From: Hankyongella ginsenosidimutans
Lineage (GTDB): Bacteria; Pseudomonadota; Alphaproteobacteria; Sphingomonadales; Sphingomonadaceae
Direction: 5' to 3'
DNA: 64,000 nt
Assembly (NCBI RefSeq): GCF_005144965.1
Contig: NZ_CP039704.1
Span: forward strand, 868,001-932,000
Shown here: in pieces, positions 23,337 through 33,667 of the stretch
Layout of the letters: each line of letters opens with the position of its first letter
Numbering within the stretch: the stretch's first letter is position 1
Made by a program: the position numbers and the translations under genes
Notes under the pieces: model-generated
The model's input: the letters and a program-made list of their open reading frames with translations, nothing else
What the model was told of the DNA's origin: nothing
Databases searched by the model: none

Positions 23337-24372
23337 ATGTCGCATCAAGGCAAGGGGATGGATCGCCGATCAGTTCTGGCAAGCGCCGCCGGGCTGGCGG
23401 CGGCGAGCATGTTCCAGGGAAGGACGCCGCCGCCGCCAGTTACAGCCTGCTCAATGTTTCCTATGATCCGACCCGGGAACTCTACAAGGATATCAACGCG
23501 GCTTTCGCGCAGCAGCTCAAGGCGAAGTCCGGCGATACGCTTGCCGTGCGCATGAGCCACGGCGGCTCCGGCCGGCAGGCGCGTTCGGTCATCGACGGCC
23601 TGGCGGCGGACGTCGTCACGCTGGCGCTGGCCTACGACATCGACGAGATTGCCCGCGCCAAGTTGATCGCGCCTGACTGGCAGAAGCGCCTGCCGCACAA
23701 CAGCGCCCCTACACTTCGACGATCGTGTTCCTGGTCCGCAAGGGCAACCCGAAAGCAATCCGCAACTGGGACGATCTCGTGAAGCCGGGCGTCTCGGTCA
23801 TCACCCCAACCCCAAGACATCAGGCGGTGCCCGGTGGAACTACCTTGCTGCCTGGGGCTATGCGCTACGCCAGCCCGGCGGCACCGCGCGCACTGCAGCG
23901 CAGTTCGTCTCGCAGATTTTCCGCAATGTGCCGGTGCTTGACACGGGCGCGCGGCGCGACGACGACGTTTGCCCAGCGCGGGATCGGCGATGTGCTGCTG
24001 GCCTGGGAAAACGAGGCCTTCCTTGCAGCCCGGGAATTGGGTGCCGGCAAGTTCGAAGTGGTGGTGCCGTCGCTTTCGATACTCGCCGAGCCATCTGTCA
24101 GCCTGGTCGATGCCAACGTCGACCGGAGGAAAACCCGCGCGATCGCGCAGAGCTACCTGGAGTTTCTCTACACGCCGCAAGCGCAGGACATCATCGGCAA
24201 GAATTACTACCGGCCGCGGCTGGACGCCGCCGCACAAAAATACGCCGGCCAATTCCCCAAGCTCACGTTGCTGGAAATCGACAGGGACTTCGGCGGCTGG
24301 ACGAAGGCGCAGCGCACACATTTCAACGATGGCGGCCTGTTCGACCAGATCTACACCCAAGCCAAACGCTGA
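23337..24372 (+). CDS. sbp: Sulfate ABC transporter substrate-binding protein, frameshifted
   Basis: Periplasmic sulfate/thiosulfate-binding protein. It begins [20 protein letters not shown] with a signal sequence (Arg-Arg start), then after an indel near 23420 [20 protein letters not shown], the family start of the mature domain. Conserved blocks are [17 protein letters not shown] (sulfate contact loop), [20 protein letters not shown], then after indels near 23710 and 23810 a rejoined [14 protein letters not shown], and [20 protein letters not shown]. First gene of the sulfate operon. Confidence 0.9.
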
Positions 24373-24451
24373 ACACACACGCAATCCCCATGAAACTCGG
24401 TGGGCGGCTGACGTCGCCCCCTTTTGCACACCCTCACGACAGGAGCCGACC

Positions 24452-25842
24452 ATGTCTGTTTACAACCGCTCTCTGATCCTGACCCTGCTGGCGGGAACCG
24501 CATTCGCCCAGATTCAGGGTGCGCACGCGCAGGAGAGCGCGCCGGACGTCGGCGCTTTGCTGCAGCGTCTCGAACAGCTCGAACAGCGCGTGCAGTCGCT
24601 GGAGACTGAAAACAAGGACCTGAAAGAGCAGGCAGAATTCACCACGGAACGACTGGAGAACACGGAGAATCTGGCCGGCAAATCCGTGCAGTTCAACCTG
24701 GGTCCGGTTTTCAGCGATCCGCTCGGCAACTTCACTTTCAAGACGCGCGGTGTGCTCGAAGTCGAGAACAGCGTCTATTCAGAACGTGCAGGCGGCTACG
24801 ACTACAACAACGGCTTTGGATTGCGCCGCGCCCGCTTCGGGTTCGAGGGCACTTTCTACCGCGATTTCGGTTATCGGCTGGAGACGGAATTCTCGGGCAA
24901 CCAGGTCAATCTTTATGACGCCTATATCACCTATACGGGTGTGAAGCCGTTCACCTTCACGGTCGGGCAGCACAAGGCGTTCTTCAGTCTTGACCAGATG
25001 ACTTCGCTGTCGGCGCTGATCTTCCAGGAGCGCGCCATGTTCACCAACGCCTTTGGCGGCGGCGCGGCCGGACGCAGAATCGGCGTCTCCGCCAGCTACG
25101 CAAAAGGCGAATGGACGGCGGCGGTCGGCTTTTTCGGCGAGAACGAGGGGATTGCCCGGTCGAATGCGTCGCCGGACGAAGGCTATGGCGTCCACAGTCG
25201 CGTGACATGGGAACCGATCAATGATGCCGGCCGCCTGGTCCACCTCGGCGCCAGCGGCTTCTGGCGCACCAACCAGCGCGTCGGGGACACGCCCAACAGC
25301 TTGCGCATCTCCGACCGTCCAAATTCCCGCGTCGATGGCGGCAACATCATCGATAGCGGCACGGTGACCGGCGTCGAGGATGTCTATTACTGGGGAGCCG
25401 AGGCTGCAGGCATTTACGGGCCACTGCTGATCCAGGGCGAATACGGGAAACTGTACCTGAACCGTACCGGCGCTCTCCCGCGATCGACTATAACGGCTAC
25501 TACGTCTTCGGTGCCTGGACCATCACGGGCGAGTCGCCCAGCTACCGCAACGGGGTGCTGGACCGCATCCGCCCGACCCGCAACTTCGACATCCGCGACG
25601 GCGGCCTCGGGGCACTGCAGCTCGGCTTTCGCTACGACCGCCTGAATGCCAGCGAAGCACCCGGCGCACGGGCCGGCAACAAGGCAGAAACGTTCGACAC
25701 CGCTCTGAACTGGTGGCTGAACCCGAACATGCGGATCGCATTCAACTGGGTGCGCTTCGACGGGGTCAACACCCCGCTTGATCCCATTGGGACCAAAACC
25801 GCAGGCGATTCCTACACCACGCGATTCCATCTTGATTGGTGA
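24452..25842 (+). CDS. Outer-membrane porin (OprO/OprP-like) with N-terminal coiled coil, frameshifted
   Basis: About 463 residues. A signal peptide ([20 protein letters not shown]) is followed by a coiled-coil segment ([20 protein letters not shown]) of the type found in phosphate-selective porins, then a 16-strand barrel pattern with many aromatic strands ([20 protein letters not shown]) and a terminal strand YTTRFHLDW ending in an aromatic residue, as expected for BAM recognition. An indel near 25480 shifts the frame. Its place between sbp and the cysT/W/A genes suggests outer-membrane anion, probably sulfate, entry. Confidence 0.85.
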
Positions 25843-25847
25843 TTATA

Positions 25848-25863
25848 TCTATGGATATAATAG
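25848..25863. promoter_or_regulatory. Short AT-rich palindrome between porin and cysT
   Basis: Arms TATATC and GATATA with 4 bases between, in the only AT-rich strip between the porin stop and the permease gene. It resembles the core of the palindrome at 23282 only loosely (ATAATAGG nearby). It could be an internal operator or promoter element; weak evidence. Confidence 0.3.
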
Positions 25864-25951
25864 GCATTATGACCTACGAGGCTATCCTGGATGAAAAACG
25901 GGATCCTCTGCACGCGACAGCAGTCGGGAGAACCGGCAGCACGGTACGCGC

Positions 25952-26764
25952 GTGCAGCGGGTGTTGCCGGGCTTTCACCTGACGCTTGGCTACACGCTGG
26001 TCTATCTTGCCCTTATCGTTCTCGTGCCGCTGTCCGCGGTGTTCCTGCGCACATTCAGCCTGACATGGGATGAGTTTGTCGCTGTCGCGTTCTCGCAGCG
26101 CGCGCTCGCCGCCTATCGACTGAGCTTCGGGGCGGCACTGTTCGCGGGTGTGCTCAATGCGGTGTTCGGCCTGCTGCTGGCCTGGGTGCTGGTACGCTAC
26201 CGCTTCCCCGGCAAACGCATTGTCGATGCGATCATCGACCTGCCGTTCGCGCTGCCGACGGCGGTGGCAGGCATCGCCTTCACGGCGCTTTATGCCGGCA
26301 ACGGCTGGTTCGGCCAGTATCTTGAGCCTATGGGCATCAAGATTGCCTTCACGCCGATCGGGGTCGTTGTGGCGCTGATCTTCGTCGGGCTGCCGTTCGT
26401 CGTTCGCACGGTTCAGCCGGTGCTGCAGGACCTGAACACAGAGGTCGAGGAAGCGGCAGCGACGCTTGGCGCCACACGCATCACAGCTTTTCGCCGCGTA
26501 ATCCTGCCGGCCATCCTGCCCGCGCTGTCAACAGGCTTCGCCATGGCATTCGCGCGCGCCGTCGGGGAATATGGATCCGTGATCTTCATCGCCGGCAACA
26601 TGCCGATGAAATCGGAAATCGCGCCGCTGCTGATCATCGTGCAGCTCGAGCAATTCAACTACGCAGGCGCAACCTCAATTGCGACTGTGATGCTGGTCGC
26701 CTCCTTCCTCCTGCTGCTGGTGATCAACCTGCTGCAGGCGTGGGGCCGGGCGCGAGGAGCCTGA
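25952..26764 (+). CDS. cysT: Sulfate ABC transporter permease CysT
   Basis: Inner-membrane permease of the sulfate/thiosulfate importer, about 270 residues. It starts [20 protein letters not shown], has about six transmembrane helices and the EAA coupling loop [20 protein letters not shown] with the conserved Gly, then [17 protein letters not shown], typical of CysT. The GTG at 25952 is the first start in this frame; an ATG at 25891 with a better ribosome site would join by a one-base correction and may be the real start. CysW begins 3 bp after its stop. Confidence 0.93.
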   Translation: MQRVLPGFHLTLGYTLVYLALIVLVPLSAVFLRTFSLTWDEFVAVAFSQRALAAYRLSFGAALFAGVLNAVFGLLLAWVLVRYRFPGKRIVDAIIDLPFALPTAVAGIAFTALYAGNGWFGQYLEPMGIKIAFTPIGVVVALIFVGLPFVVRTVQPVLQDLNTEVEEAAATLGATRITAFRRVILPAILPALSTGFAMAFARAVGEYGSVIFIAGNMPMKSEIAPLLIIVQLEQFNYAGATSIATVMLVASFLLLLVINLLQAWGRARGA

Positions 26765-26766
26765 GC

Positions 26767-27605
26767 ATGACCCCCGCTATCACCGAGACCCGTCTGATCC
26801 GCTGGAGCCTGACCGCAACGGCGATCCTGTTTCTCGTGATGTTTGTGGTCATGCCGCTGCTCAGTGTGTTTGTGGAGGCCCTGCGGCAGGGCTTCGGCGC
26901 CTATCTGGAAGGCGTTCTGGAGCCGGATGCGATCGCAGCGGTAAAGCTGACCCTGCTTGTCGCGGCAATCTCCGTCCCGCTCAACCTGCTCTTCGGCCTG
27001 ATGGCGGCATGGGCCATCGCCAAGTTCGACTTCCCGGCAAGAGCCTGCTCATCACCCTGGTCGACCTTCCCTTCTCCGTCTCTCCCGTCGTCAGCGGGCT
27101 GATCTACGTGCTGGTCTACGGTGCACACGGCTGGTTCGGGCCCTGGCTGCAAGAGCACAATATCGAGATTATTTTCGCCGTTCCCGGGCTGGTGCTGGCC
27201 ACCACCTTCGTCACCTTCCCGTTTGTCGCACGCGAGTTGATTCCGCTGATGCAGGAGCAGGGCAACGATGCCGAAGAAGCTGCGCTGTCGCTTGGCGCAT
27301 CCGGCCTGCAGACCTTCTGGCGCGTGACCTTGCCCAACATCAAGTGGGGCCTGCTCTATGGCGTCTTGCTCTGCAATGCCCGCGCGATGGGCGAGTTCGG
27401 CGCGGTCTCCGTGGTCTCCGGCCACATTCGCGGCGAGACCAACACGGCACCGCTGCACGTCGAGGTGCTGTACAACGAATATAACTTCGTCGCTGCGTTC
27501 GCTGTCGCCTCGCTTCTGGCGACGCTGGCCTTGGTGACACTGCTGCTGAAGAGCCTGCTGGAATGGCGGCATGCCGACGAGCTCGCCGCGAACCGCCGCC
27601 ACTGA
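26767..27605 (+). CDS. cysW: Sulfate ABC transporter permease CysW, frameshifted
   Basis: Second permease of the sulfate importer, about 280 residues. The N-terminus is [20 protein letters not shown]; an indel near 27040 in the [16 protein letters not shown] segment divides it. The EAA loop reads [20 protein letters not shown], followed by [20 protein letters not shown], the CysW signature. It forms a heterodimer with CysT and contacts CysA. Spacing of 3 bp upstream and 14 bp downstream supports one operon. Confidence 0.93.
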
Positions 27606-27618
27606 CAGGGAGAGTGCG

Positions 27619-28659
27619 ATGCAGATCAGACTCCAGAACATCTCCAGGAATTCGGCAGCGCCGCTGCCCTGCACGATGTCTCGGTCGATATTGCGTCCGG
27701 CGAACTGGTGGCGCTGCTCGGACCGTCCGGGTCCGGCAAGACCACCCTGTTGCGCATCGTCGCCGGCCTGGAATTTCCGAGCAACGGACGCATCCTGTTC
27801 AACGGCGAGGACACAAGCAGCTGGCCCGTGCAGCGGCGGCGCGTTGGCTTCGTGTTCCAGCATTACGCCTTGTTCAAGCATATGACGGTGGCGGACAATA
27901 TCGGCTTTGGACTTTCCATTCTCCCGCGTGGCCAGCGGCCGGGCAAGGCCCAGATCGCTGACAAGGTCGAGAAGCTGCTGCACCTGATCCAGCTTGAAGG
28001 CTATGGTGGACGCTACCCTCCCAACTGTCCGGCGGGCAGCGCCAGCGGATCGCGCTTGCCCGGGCTCTCGCCATTGACCCTTCCGTACTGCTACTCGATG
28101 AACCGTTCGGTGCGCTTGATGCCAGGGTGCGCAAGGATCTGCGCAAGTGGCTGCGCAGCATCCACGACGAAACCGGCCTGACCACGCTGTTCGTCACCCA
28201 CGACCAGGATGAGGCGCTGGAACTTGCGGACCGCCTCGTCGTGCTGAGCAAGGGCCGGATCGAGCAGGTCGGCACTGCTGAGACCGTCTTCGACAGCCCG
28301 GAAACGCCGTTCGTGCATGATTTCATCGGGGAGACGAACCGCCTGAGAGCCACCGTCGACGGCGAACGCTTCCGCGTCGGAACCCTTGAAGTCCCGGACC
28401 CCAGCCACGGCCTGCCGAACGGACGGGCCTTGCTTTCGTGCGGCCGCAGCATGTTGCGGTCCTGCCCCATGGCAGCGGCCACGGCTCGGCGACAGTCGCG
28501 GGGATACGCAGGAGCGGCGCGCGCTACCGCATCGAAGCGCAGATTTACGGCCACGATACCGGGGTCGAAATAGAACTGCCGTCGATCGAGGGGATTACGC
28601 TCGGCCAGGAGATCGGCCTGCATCTGCAGAAATGGCAGCTGTTTCCGCAGGCGGCGTAA
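27619..28659 (+). CDS. cysA: Sulfate ABC transporter ATP-binding protein CysA, frameshifted
   Basis: Cytosolic ATPase of the sulfate importer, about 347 residues. After joining frames (breaks near 27655, 28020, 28430): Walker [15 protein letters not shown]-loop [13 protein letters not shown], signature [16 protein letters not shown], Walker [14 protein letters not shown] and the H-loop [16 protein letters not shown]-terminal TOBE-like regulatory domain ([12 protein letters not shown]) follows, as in CysA. Last gene of the operon; the stop is 24 bp before the tRNA-Thr gene on the other strand. Confidence 0.92.
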
Positions 28660-28682
28660 GACAACCCTCCCGAAGAGAAGTC

Positions 28683-28757
<75 letters not shown>

Positions 28758-28918
28758 CCGGAAAACGCCGCCACGCCTTATCAATCCTGTTCTGCGAACA
28801 CAAGGAAGATGCGCAATCCGGCAACACGCCCTGTCCGGACGCTCGTCGCTCATGCTTGCCGCTTGATTTCAATTAAGGCTTTACGTTAACGTTTTTAACA
28901 GTGTCACAGGGCGCGCGC

Positions 28919-30039
28919 ATGGAAAATCACGATTCGGCGAAGCCTGAGGCCTTGACGGATACCCGCCTGGCGGACCTCGCCGCCGTATCCGATGCCCGCT
29001 TCCATTCGCTGGCCTACATGGTCGAGCAGGCGGTGATCGTCACCGACGCCAACAACATCGTGCGCTTTGCCAATCCGGCGGCGGACCAGTTGTTCGAATG
29101 CGCGCCCGGCCGCATGCGCGGGCCGTTTCCGCTGCCCATGCGCTCCACCAAGTCCGGCGTGGTCGAGGTCGCGCTGCCGTCCGGCCGGCTGGCGCGGCTC
29201 AGCACGCAGATCAGCGCCACGGTATGGGACGGGGGCATCGGCTGGCTCGGCACATTCCGCGAGGTCGCCAAGGAGCTGCCGGACGCCCGTGCGATCGAGG
29301 ACACGCTGCAATCGATGCGTGCGCGCTTCCTCGCGCACCTGAGCCATGAGATGCGCACGCCGCTCAACAGCATCATCGGCTTCACCGAGGCGATGATGCT
29401 GGAGCTGTTCGGCCCGCTCGGGTCGGCGCGCTACAGCGACTATGCCCGCACCGTGCTCGGCGAGGCGGAGCGGCTGCTGCAACTGACCAACGACCTGCTC
29501 GACCTCTCGCGCGCCGAAAGCGCCGATCTGCGGATCGAGGAGAGCGTGTTCGACCTCGCCGAAGTGATCCTCGAACTCGCCCCGAGCGCACGCACGCTCA
29601 GCCGCGGCGGCAAGGCGCAGCTTTCGTTCGGTACGGTCGAGCCGGTGCTGCTGCGCGCAGACCGGGACAAGATCCGCGCTGTGCTGGCGCATCTGGTCGG
29701 CAACAGTCTGGCCTTCACGCCGGCCACCGGCTCCGTGACCATCTCCGCGCAACTGACCAGCGAGCGCCGGCTGGTCATCCGCGTGATCGACACCGGGCGC
29801 GGCTTCGATGCCGACCAGCTGGCGCAGGCGTTCCGGCCGTTCCCGCGCGTGCTCTCGGCCGAGCTTGCCGATCCGCAGGCCGGCATCGGCGTCGGGCTGG
29901 CGCTGGTCCGCCGCTACATCGAACTTCACGGCGGTGCAGTGCGCATCGAGTCCGAGCCGGGGCAAGGCACCACCGTCATCTGCATGCTGCCCCGGATCGC
30001 GTGGCGCTCAATGTGCCGGCCCAGCCGACCGCGCACTAG
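28919..30039 (+). CDS. Cytosolic PAS-domain sensor histidine kinase
   Basis: About 373 residues without transmembrane segments. A small PAS domain (about residues 25-110: VEQAVIVTDANNIVRFANPA) is followed by HisKA with the phospho-acceptor box RFLAHLSHEMRTPLNSIIGF, then the HATPase with N-box HLVGNSLAFTPA (atypical, the Asn is retained), G1 IDTGRGFD and G2 GIGVGLALVRRY. A last indel near 29997 changes the end; the corrected frame reads VALNVPAQPTAH and stops at 30039. No response regulator is adjacent, so its partner is unknown. Confidence 0.88.
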
Positions 30040-30140
30040 AGCGGTTTTCGATCTGACGGAATCAGATCGCCGCTCTAGCTTATTGTTTTGCCGCGATTTC
30101 TTAACAAGCAGATGAGCCCATCTGCCTGGAAATCGCTCTA
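30037..30140. repeat. Composite palindromic intergenic element
   Basis: Two nested hairpins. The first runs 30037-30077 (TAGAGCGG with CCGCTCTA; inside, CGATCTGA with TCAGATCG). The second runs 30093-30136 (GCGATTT with AAATCGC; inside, GCAGATG with CATCTGC). The outermost element ends again with GCTCTAG. It begins in the stop codon of the kinase gene, so it may act as a transcription terminator, and it has the look of a dispersed intergenic repeat. Confidence 0.7.
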
Positions 30141-30225
30141 GGGTCAGGACTGTCCTGACACGAGTGCCCTGAAGCTGAAATCCGTTACATCCAATATCAG
30201 GCGCGGTTGGATTTCAGATTCGAGA

Positions 30226-30326
30226 ACGACACGAGCAAGATATTGTTTCTCGTGTCGTTTTCAGAATCGAAGTTCGCTTGATCGCCCGATATCATGGTGG
30301 AGCGAACTTCGATTCCACGACACGAG
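30226..30326. repeat. Nested inverted repeats with three ACGACACGAG copies
   Basis: ACGACACGAG (30226-30235) pairs perfectly with CTCGTGTCGT (30249-30258); the latter, extended by GAATCGAAGTTCGCT (30264-30278), also pairs with AGCGAACTTCGATTC (30301-30315) followed by ACGACACGAG (30317-30326). The two pairings are mutually exclusive, so RNA from here could switch between a short and a long hairpin. It lies 86 bp before thrC. I see no gene in the 30040-30411 interval. Confidence 0.65.
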
Positions 30327-30411
30327 ATGTGGAGGCTCAACAGGTTGTTCATCGGCTGATTGAGGCGACTGATGGGTGACATGGATTGTAGGCTGCCGTG
30401 AGGACCCCACC

Positions 30412-31651
30412 ATGCTTGATACCGACAACCTGACCGCTGAGCGCCTGACCTTCGTCACCCACCTTGAATGCGCGATGACCGGCGAACGGTTCGAGGCGGA
30501 CCGCCTGCACGGGTTGTCGCGGGTCGGCCGTCCGCTGCTGGTCCGCTACGACCTGGAGGGCGTCGCCCGCCACCTGACGCGCGATGCGCTTGCCGCCCGC
30601 CCGGCTGATCTCTGGCGCTACCGTGAGCTGCTGCCGGTGCGCCGGTCCGCGAATATCGTCAGTCTGGGGAGGCGCGCACGCCAATGATCCCGCTTGAGAC
30701 GCTGGCGCAGGAGCACGGGGCCGCGGCGCTCTGGGTAAGGACGAAGGCCGGCTGCCCACCGCCAGCTTCAAGGCGCGCGGCCTGGTGATGGCGATCTCGA
30801 TGGCCAAGGAACTGGGCGTGACCGCGATCGCCATGCCGACCAACGGCAACGCCGGGGCAGCGGCGGCGGCCTATGCCGCGCGCGCCGGCATCGCTGCGCA
30901 CATTTTCTGCCCGGACGACACGCCGGAGATCAACGTGCGCGAAATCGCGGCGCAGGGCCCGCGTCTACCGGGTCAACGGGCTGATCGACGACTGCGGCAA
31001 GCTGGTCGCCGCCGGCTGCAAGGCGAACGGCTGGTTCGACCTGTCGACGCTCAAGGAGCCCTATCGCATCGAGGGCAAGAAGACGATGGGACTGGAACTC
31101 GCCGAGCAACTGGGCTGGGACGTGCCGGATGTGATCGTCTACCCGACGGGCGGCGGCACCGGCCTCATCGGCATGTGGAAAGCGTTCGGCGAACTGGCGG
31201 CGCTCGGGCTGATCGGCCCGAAACGCCCGCGCATGATCGCGGTGCAGGCGAGCGGTTGCGCCCCGATGGTGCGCGCGTTCGAGGCCGGCGAACGCCATGC
31301 CGTGCGCTGGGAAAACGCCGCGACCATCGCCGCCGGCATCCGGGTGCCGCAGGCGGTCGGCGACTTCCTGATCCTCGACGCGGTGCGCGAGAGCGGCGGG
31401 TTCGCCATTGCGGTCGACGATGCGGCGATTGCGCAGGCCGTCGAGGCGGTCGCGGCGCGCGAGGGTCTGTTGCTGTGCCCTGAAGGCGGCGCGACCTACG
31501 CCGCCTACCTCCAGGCGCTCGGCGACGGACGCATCCGCCCGGACGAGCGCACCGTCCTGTTCAACTGCGCCAGCGGGCTGAAATACCCCTGCCTGACCGC
31601 GCGCGCGCGCTCGACCGCCACGCCACGATCGACTGGGCGGCGCTGGCCTGA
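30412..31651 (+). CDS. thrC: Threonine synthase-like PLP enzyme, frameshifted
   Basis: Cytosolic pyridoxal-phosphate enzyme of fold type II, about 412 residues. The N-terminal part (LTFVTHLECAMTGERFEADR, about residues 8-30) is the small domain common in threonine synthases that start with a His/Cys motif. After an indel near 30670 follow the PLP-lysine motif PTASFKARGLVMAIS, the TNGNAGAAAAAYAAR loop and the PLP-phosphate glycine loop YPTGGGTGLIG. Further indels lie near 30740, 30960 and 31590. Converts O-phosphohomoserine to threonine; a paralogous dehydratase-type activity cannot be excluded. Confidence 0.85.
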
Positions 31652-31686
31652 CCCTCAACGCGTGGCGGCACGAGAGGTGCGGCCCG

Positions 31687-32460
31687 TCACGCCATGAGAT
31701 GCTGGCCGCCATCGACGGGGATGACGGTGCCGGTGATGCGTCGCGCGGCATCGCTGACCAGAAACGCCGCCAGCGCCCCGACATCCTCGATGTCCACCAG
31801 ATGCCGCTCCGGCGCCTGTGCGGCGGCACGATGCAGCAGGTCGTCGAAGCGGTCGATGCCGCTGGCTGCGCGGGTCGCGATCGGCCCCGGCGAAATGGCG
31901 TGCGCGCGAATGCCCTTCGGCCCCAGTTCGGCCGCGATATAGCGGGTCGCGCTTTCCAGCGCCGCCTTGACCGGGCCCATGAGGTTATAGTGCTCGACCA
32001 CCCGCTCTGACCCGTAGAAGGTGACCGTCAGCAGGCAGCCGCCGGAGGGCATCAACGGCTCGGCCAGCCGCGCCATGCGCAGGAAGGAGTGACAGGAGAC
32101 GTCCATTGCGACGCCGAAGCCCTCCGCCGAACAGTCGACAACCCGGCCGTGCAGGTCCTCGCGCGGGGCAAAGGCGATCGAATGCAGCAGGAAATCCAGC
32201 CCGCCCCATTGCCGCCGGATATCCTCAAACAGGGCCTCCAGACTGCCGGGCGCGCGTACGTCCAGTTCTGCCAGCCACTCGATCCCGACGGCATCGGCCA
32301 CTGGCTGCACGAACGGCAGCGCCTTCTCGTTGAGGTAAGTGGCGACCAGGCGGGCGCCGCAAGCGGCAAAAGCCCGGGCACAGCCGGCGGCGATGCTGTG
32401 ATTGTTGGCGATGCCGACGACGAGGCCGCGCTTGCCGGCCAAATCCACGAGCGGAGTCAT
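31687..32460 (-). CDS. fabI: Enoyl-ACP reductase FabI-like protein
   Basis: Intact 257-residue SDR of the FabI type (NADH-dependent enoyl-ACP reductase). The N-terminus [20 protein letters not shown] has the FabI variant of the nucleotide-binding loop; [20 protein letters not shown] is conserved; the catalytic region [20 protein letters not shown] keeps the Tyr and Lys (E. coli Tyr156/Lys163) but has Phe where E. coli has Tyr146. The ATG overlaps the ackA stop as ATGA. As the last gene of the acetate/PHA group it is probably a specialised paralogue rather than the housekeeping enzyme. Confidence 0.9.
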   Translation of the reverse strand: MTPLVDLAGKRGLVVGIANNHSIAAGCARAFAACGARLVATYLNEKALPFVQPVADAVGIEWLAELDVRAPGSLEALFEDIRRQWGGLDFLLHSIAFAPREDLHGRVVDCSAEGFGVAMDVSCHSFLRMARLAEPLMPSGGCLLTVTFYGSERVVEHYNLMGPVKAALESATRYIAAELGPKGIRAHAISPGPIATRAASGIDRFDDLLHRAAAQAPERHLVDIEDVGALAAFLVSDAARRITGTVIPVDGGQHLMA

Positions 32461-33658
32461 GCTGGTTCTTCCTGCCGTTTGGAGACGATCGCCAGCGTCT
32501 GCTCGGCGATCATGCGTTCTTCGTCGGTCGGGATCACCCGTACGGCGACGCCACTGCCCGGCGCGCTGATGACGGGCGCGCCGGCGGCATTGGCCGCAGG
32601 ATCAAGCCGCACGCCGAGCCAGCCGAGGCGCGCGCACACGGCGGCGCGGATTGAAGGGGCGTTCTCGCCGATGCCCGCTGTGAACACCAGGCCGTCGAGC
32701 CCTTCCAGCGCCGAGGTCAGCGCGCCGATGTCCCGCGCGATGCGGTAGACATACAGGTCGATCGCCTCGCGGGCCTCCGGCGCGTCGCTCGCCTGCAGTT
32801 CGCGCATGTCGCTGGACAGCCCGGATACACCGAGCAAGCCGCATTCATGATAGAGCAGATGCTCGACCGCAGCAGGGTCCATGCCCTTCTCCCGCAGCAG
32901 ATAGAGCACCACCCGGGATCAAGCGACCCGCAGCGTGTGCCCATCATCAACCCGTCGAGCGCGGTGAAGCCCATGGTCGTATCAAGGCTGCGGCCGTCGC
33001 GAACGGCGCACAGGCTGGCGCCGTTGCCAAGATGCGCGATGATGACCCGGCCGGCCGCAAGCGTGGGGTCGAGGGCGTGCAGCCGCCGGCTGACAAAGTC
33101 GTAGGAAAGGCCATGGAAACCGTAGCGCCGCACGCCGGCCTGCGTCAGCGCGCGCGGCAACGCGAACCGGGTTGCGACATCGGGCTGACGGCGATGAAAG
33201 GCGGTGTCGAAGCAGGCGACCTGCGGCAGGCCGGGCTGGATCGCCTGACAGGCATGGATTGCGGCCAGGTTGTGCGGCTGATGCAGAGGCGCAAGCGGCG
33301 ACAGCGCCGCCAGATCGTCAAGCAGCGCCGGCGTCACCAGCGCCGGCGCGTGAAATCGCGTGCCGCCATGGACCACCCGGTGCCCGACGGCCAGCAACGC
33401 GCCGCCTGCCAGGTCCGCCGCGATCCAGTCCATCAGCATGCGCAGCGCGCCGTCGTGGCCGAACGCCGCGCCTTCGGGCCAGCGCTGCTCCGCCAGCGTT
33501 GCGCCGTCGCCAGCCTTCGCAAGGAAGTGCGGGTGCACGCCGATGCCCTCGACCTGTCCATGCGCCTCCAGCGCCAGCGCGTCTGCGGGGCCGACCCGGT
33601 ACAGGGAGAACTTGATGCTGGAAGACCCGGCGTTGAGACAGAGCAGCATGCGCGCCAC
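32457..33658 (-). CDS. ackA: Acetate kinase (acetate/propionate family), frameshifted
   Basis: ATP-dependent carboxylate kinase that interconverts acetyl phosphate and acetate. It has the N-terminal phosphate-binding signature [36 protein letters not shown], the second family motif [20 protein letters not shown] and [20 protein letters not shown]. An indel near 32915 puts the C-terminal part ([34 protein letters not shown]) in another frame. The GTG start at 33658 could be replaced by an ATG three codons on. It is 9 bp downstream of the pta fusion gene, so both steps of acetyl-CoA to acetate are together. Confidence 0.92.
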
Positions 33659-33667
33659 CGGTCGGCC

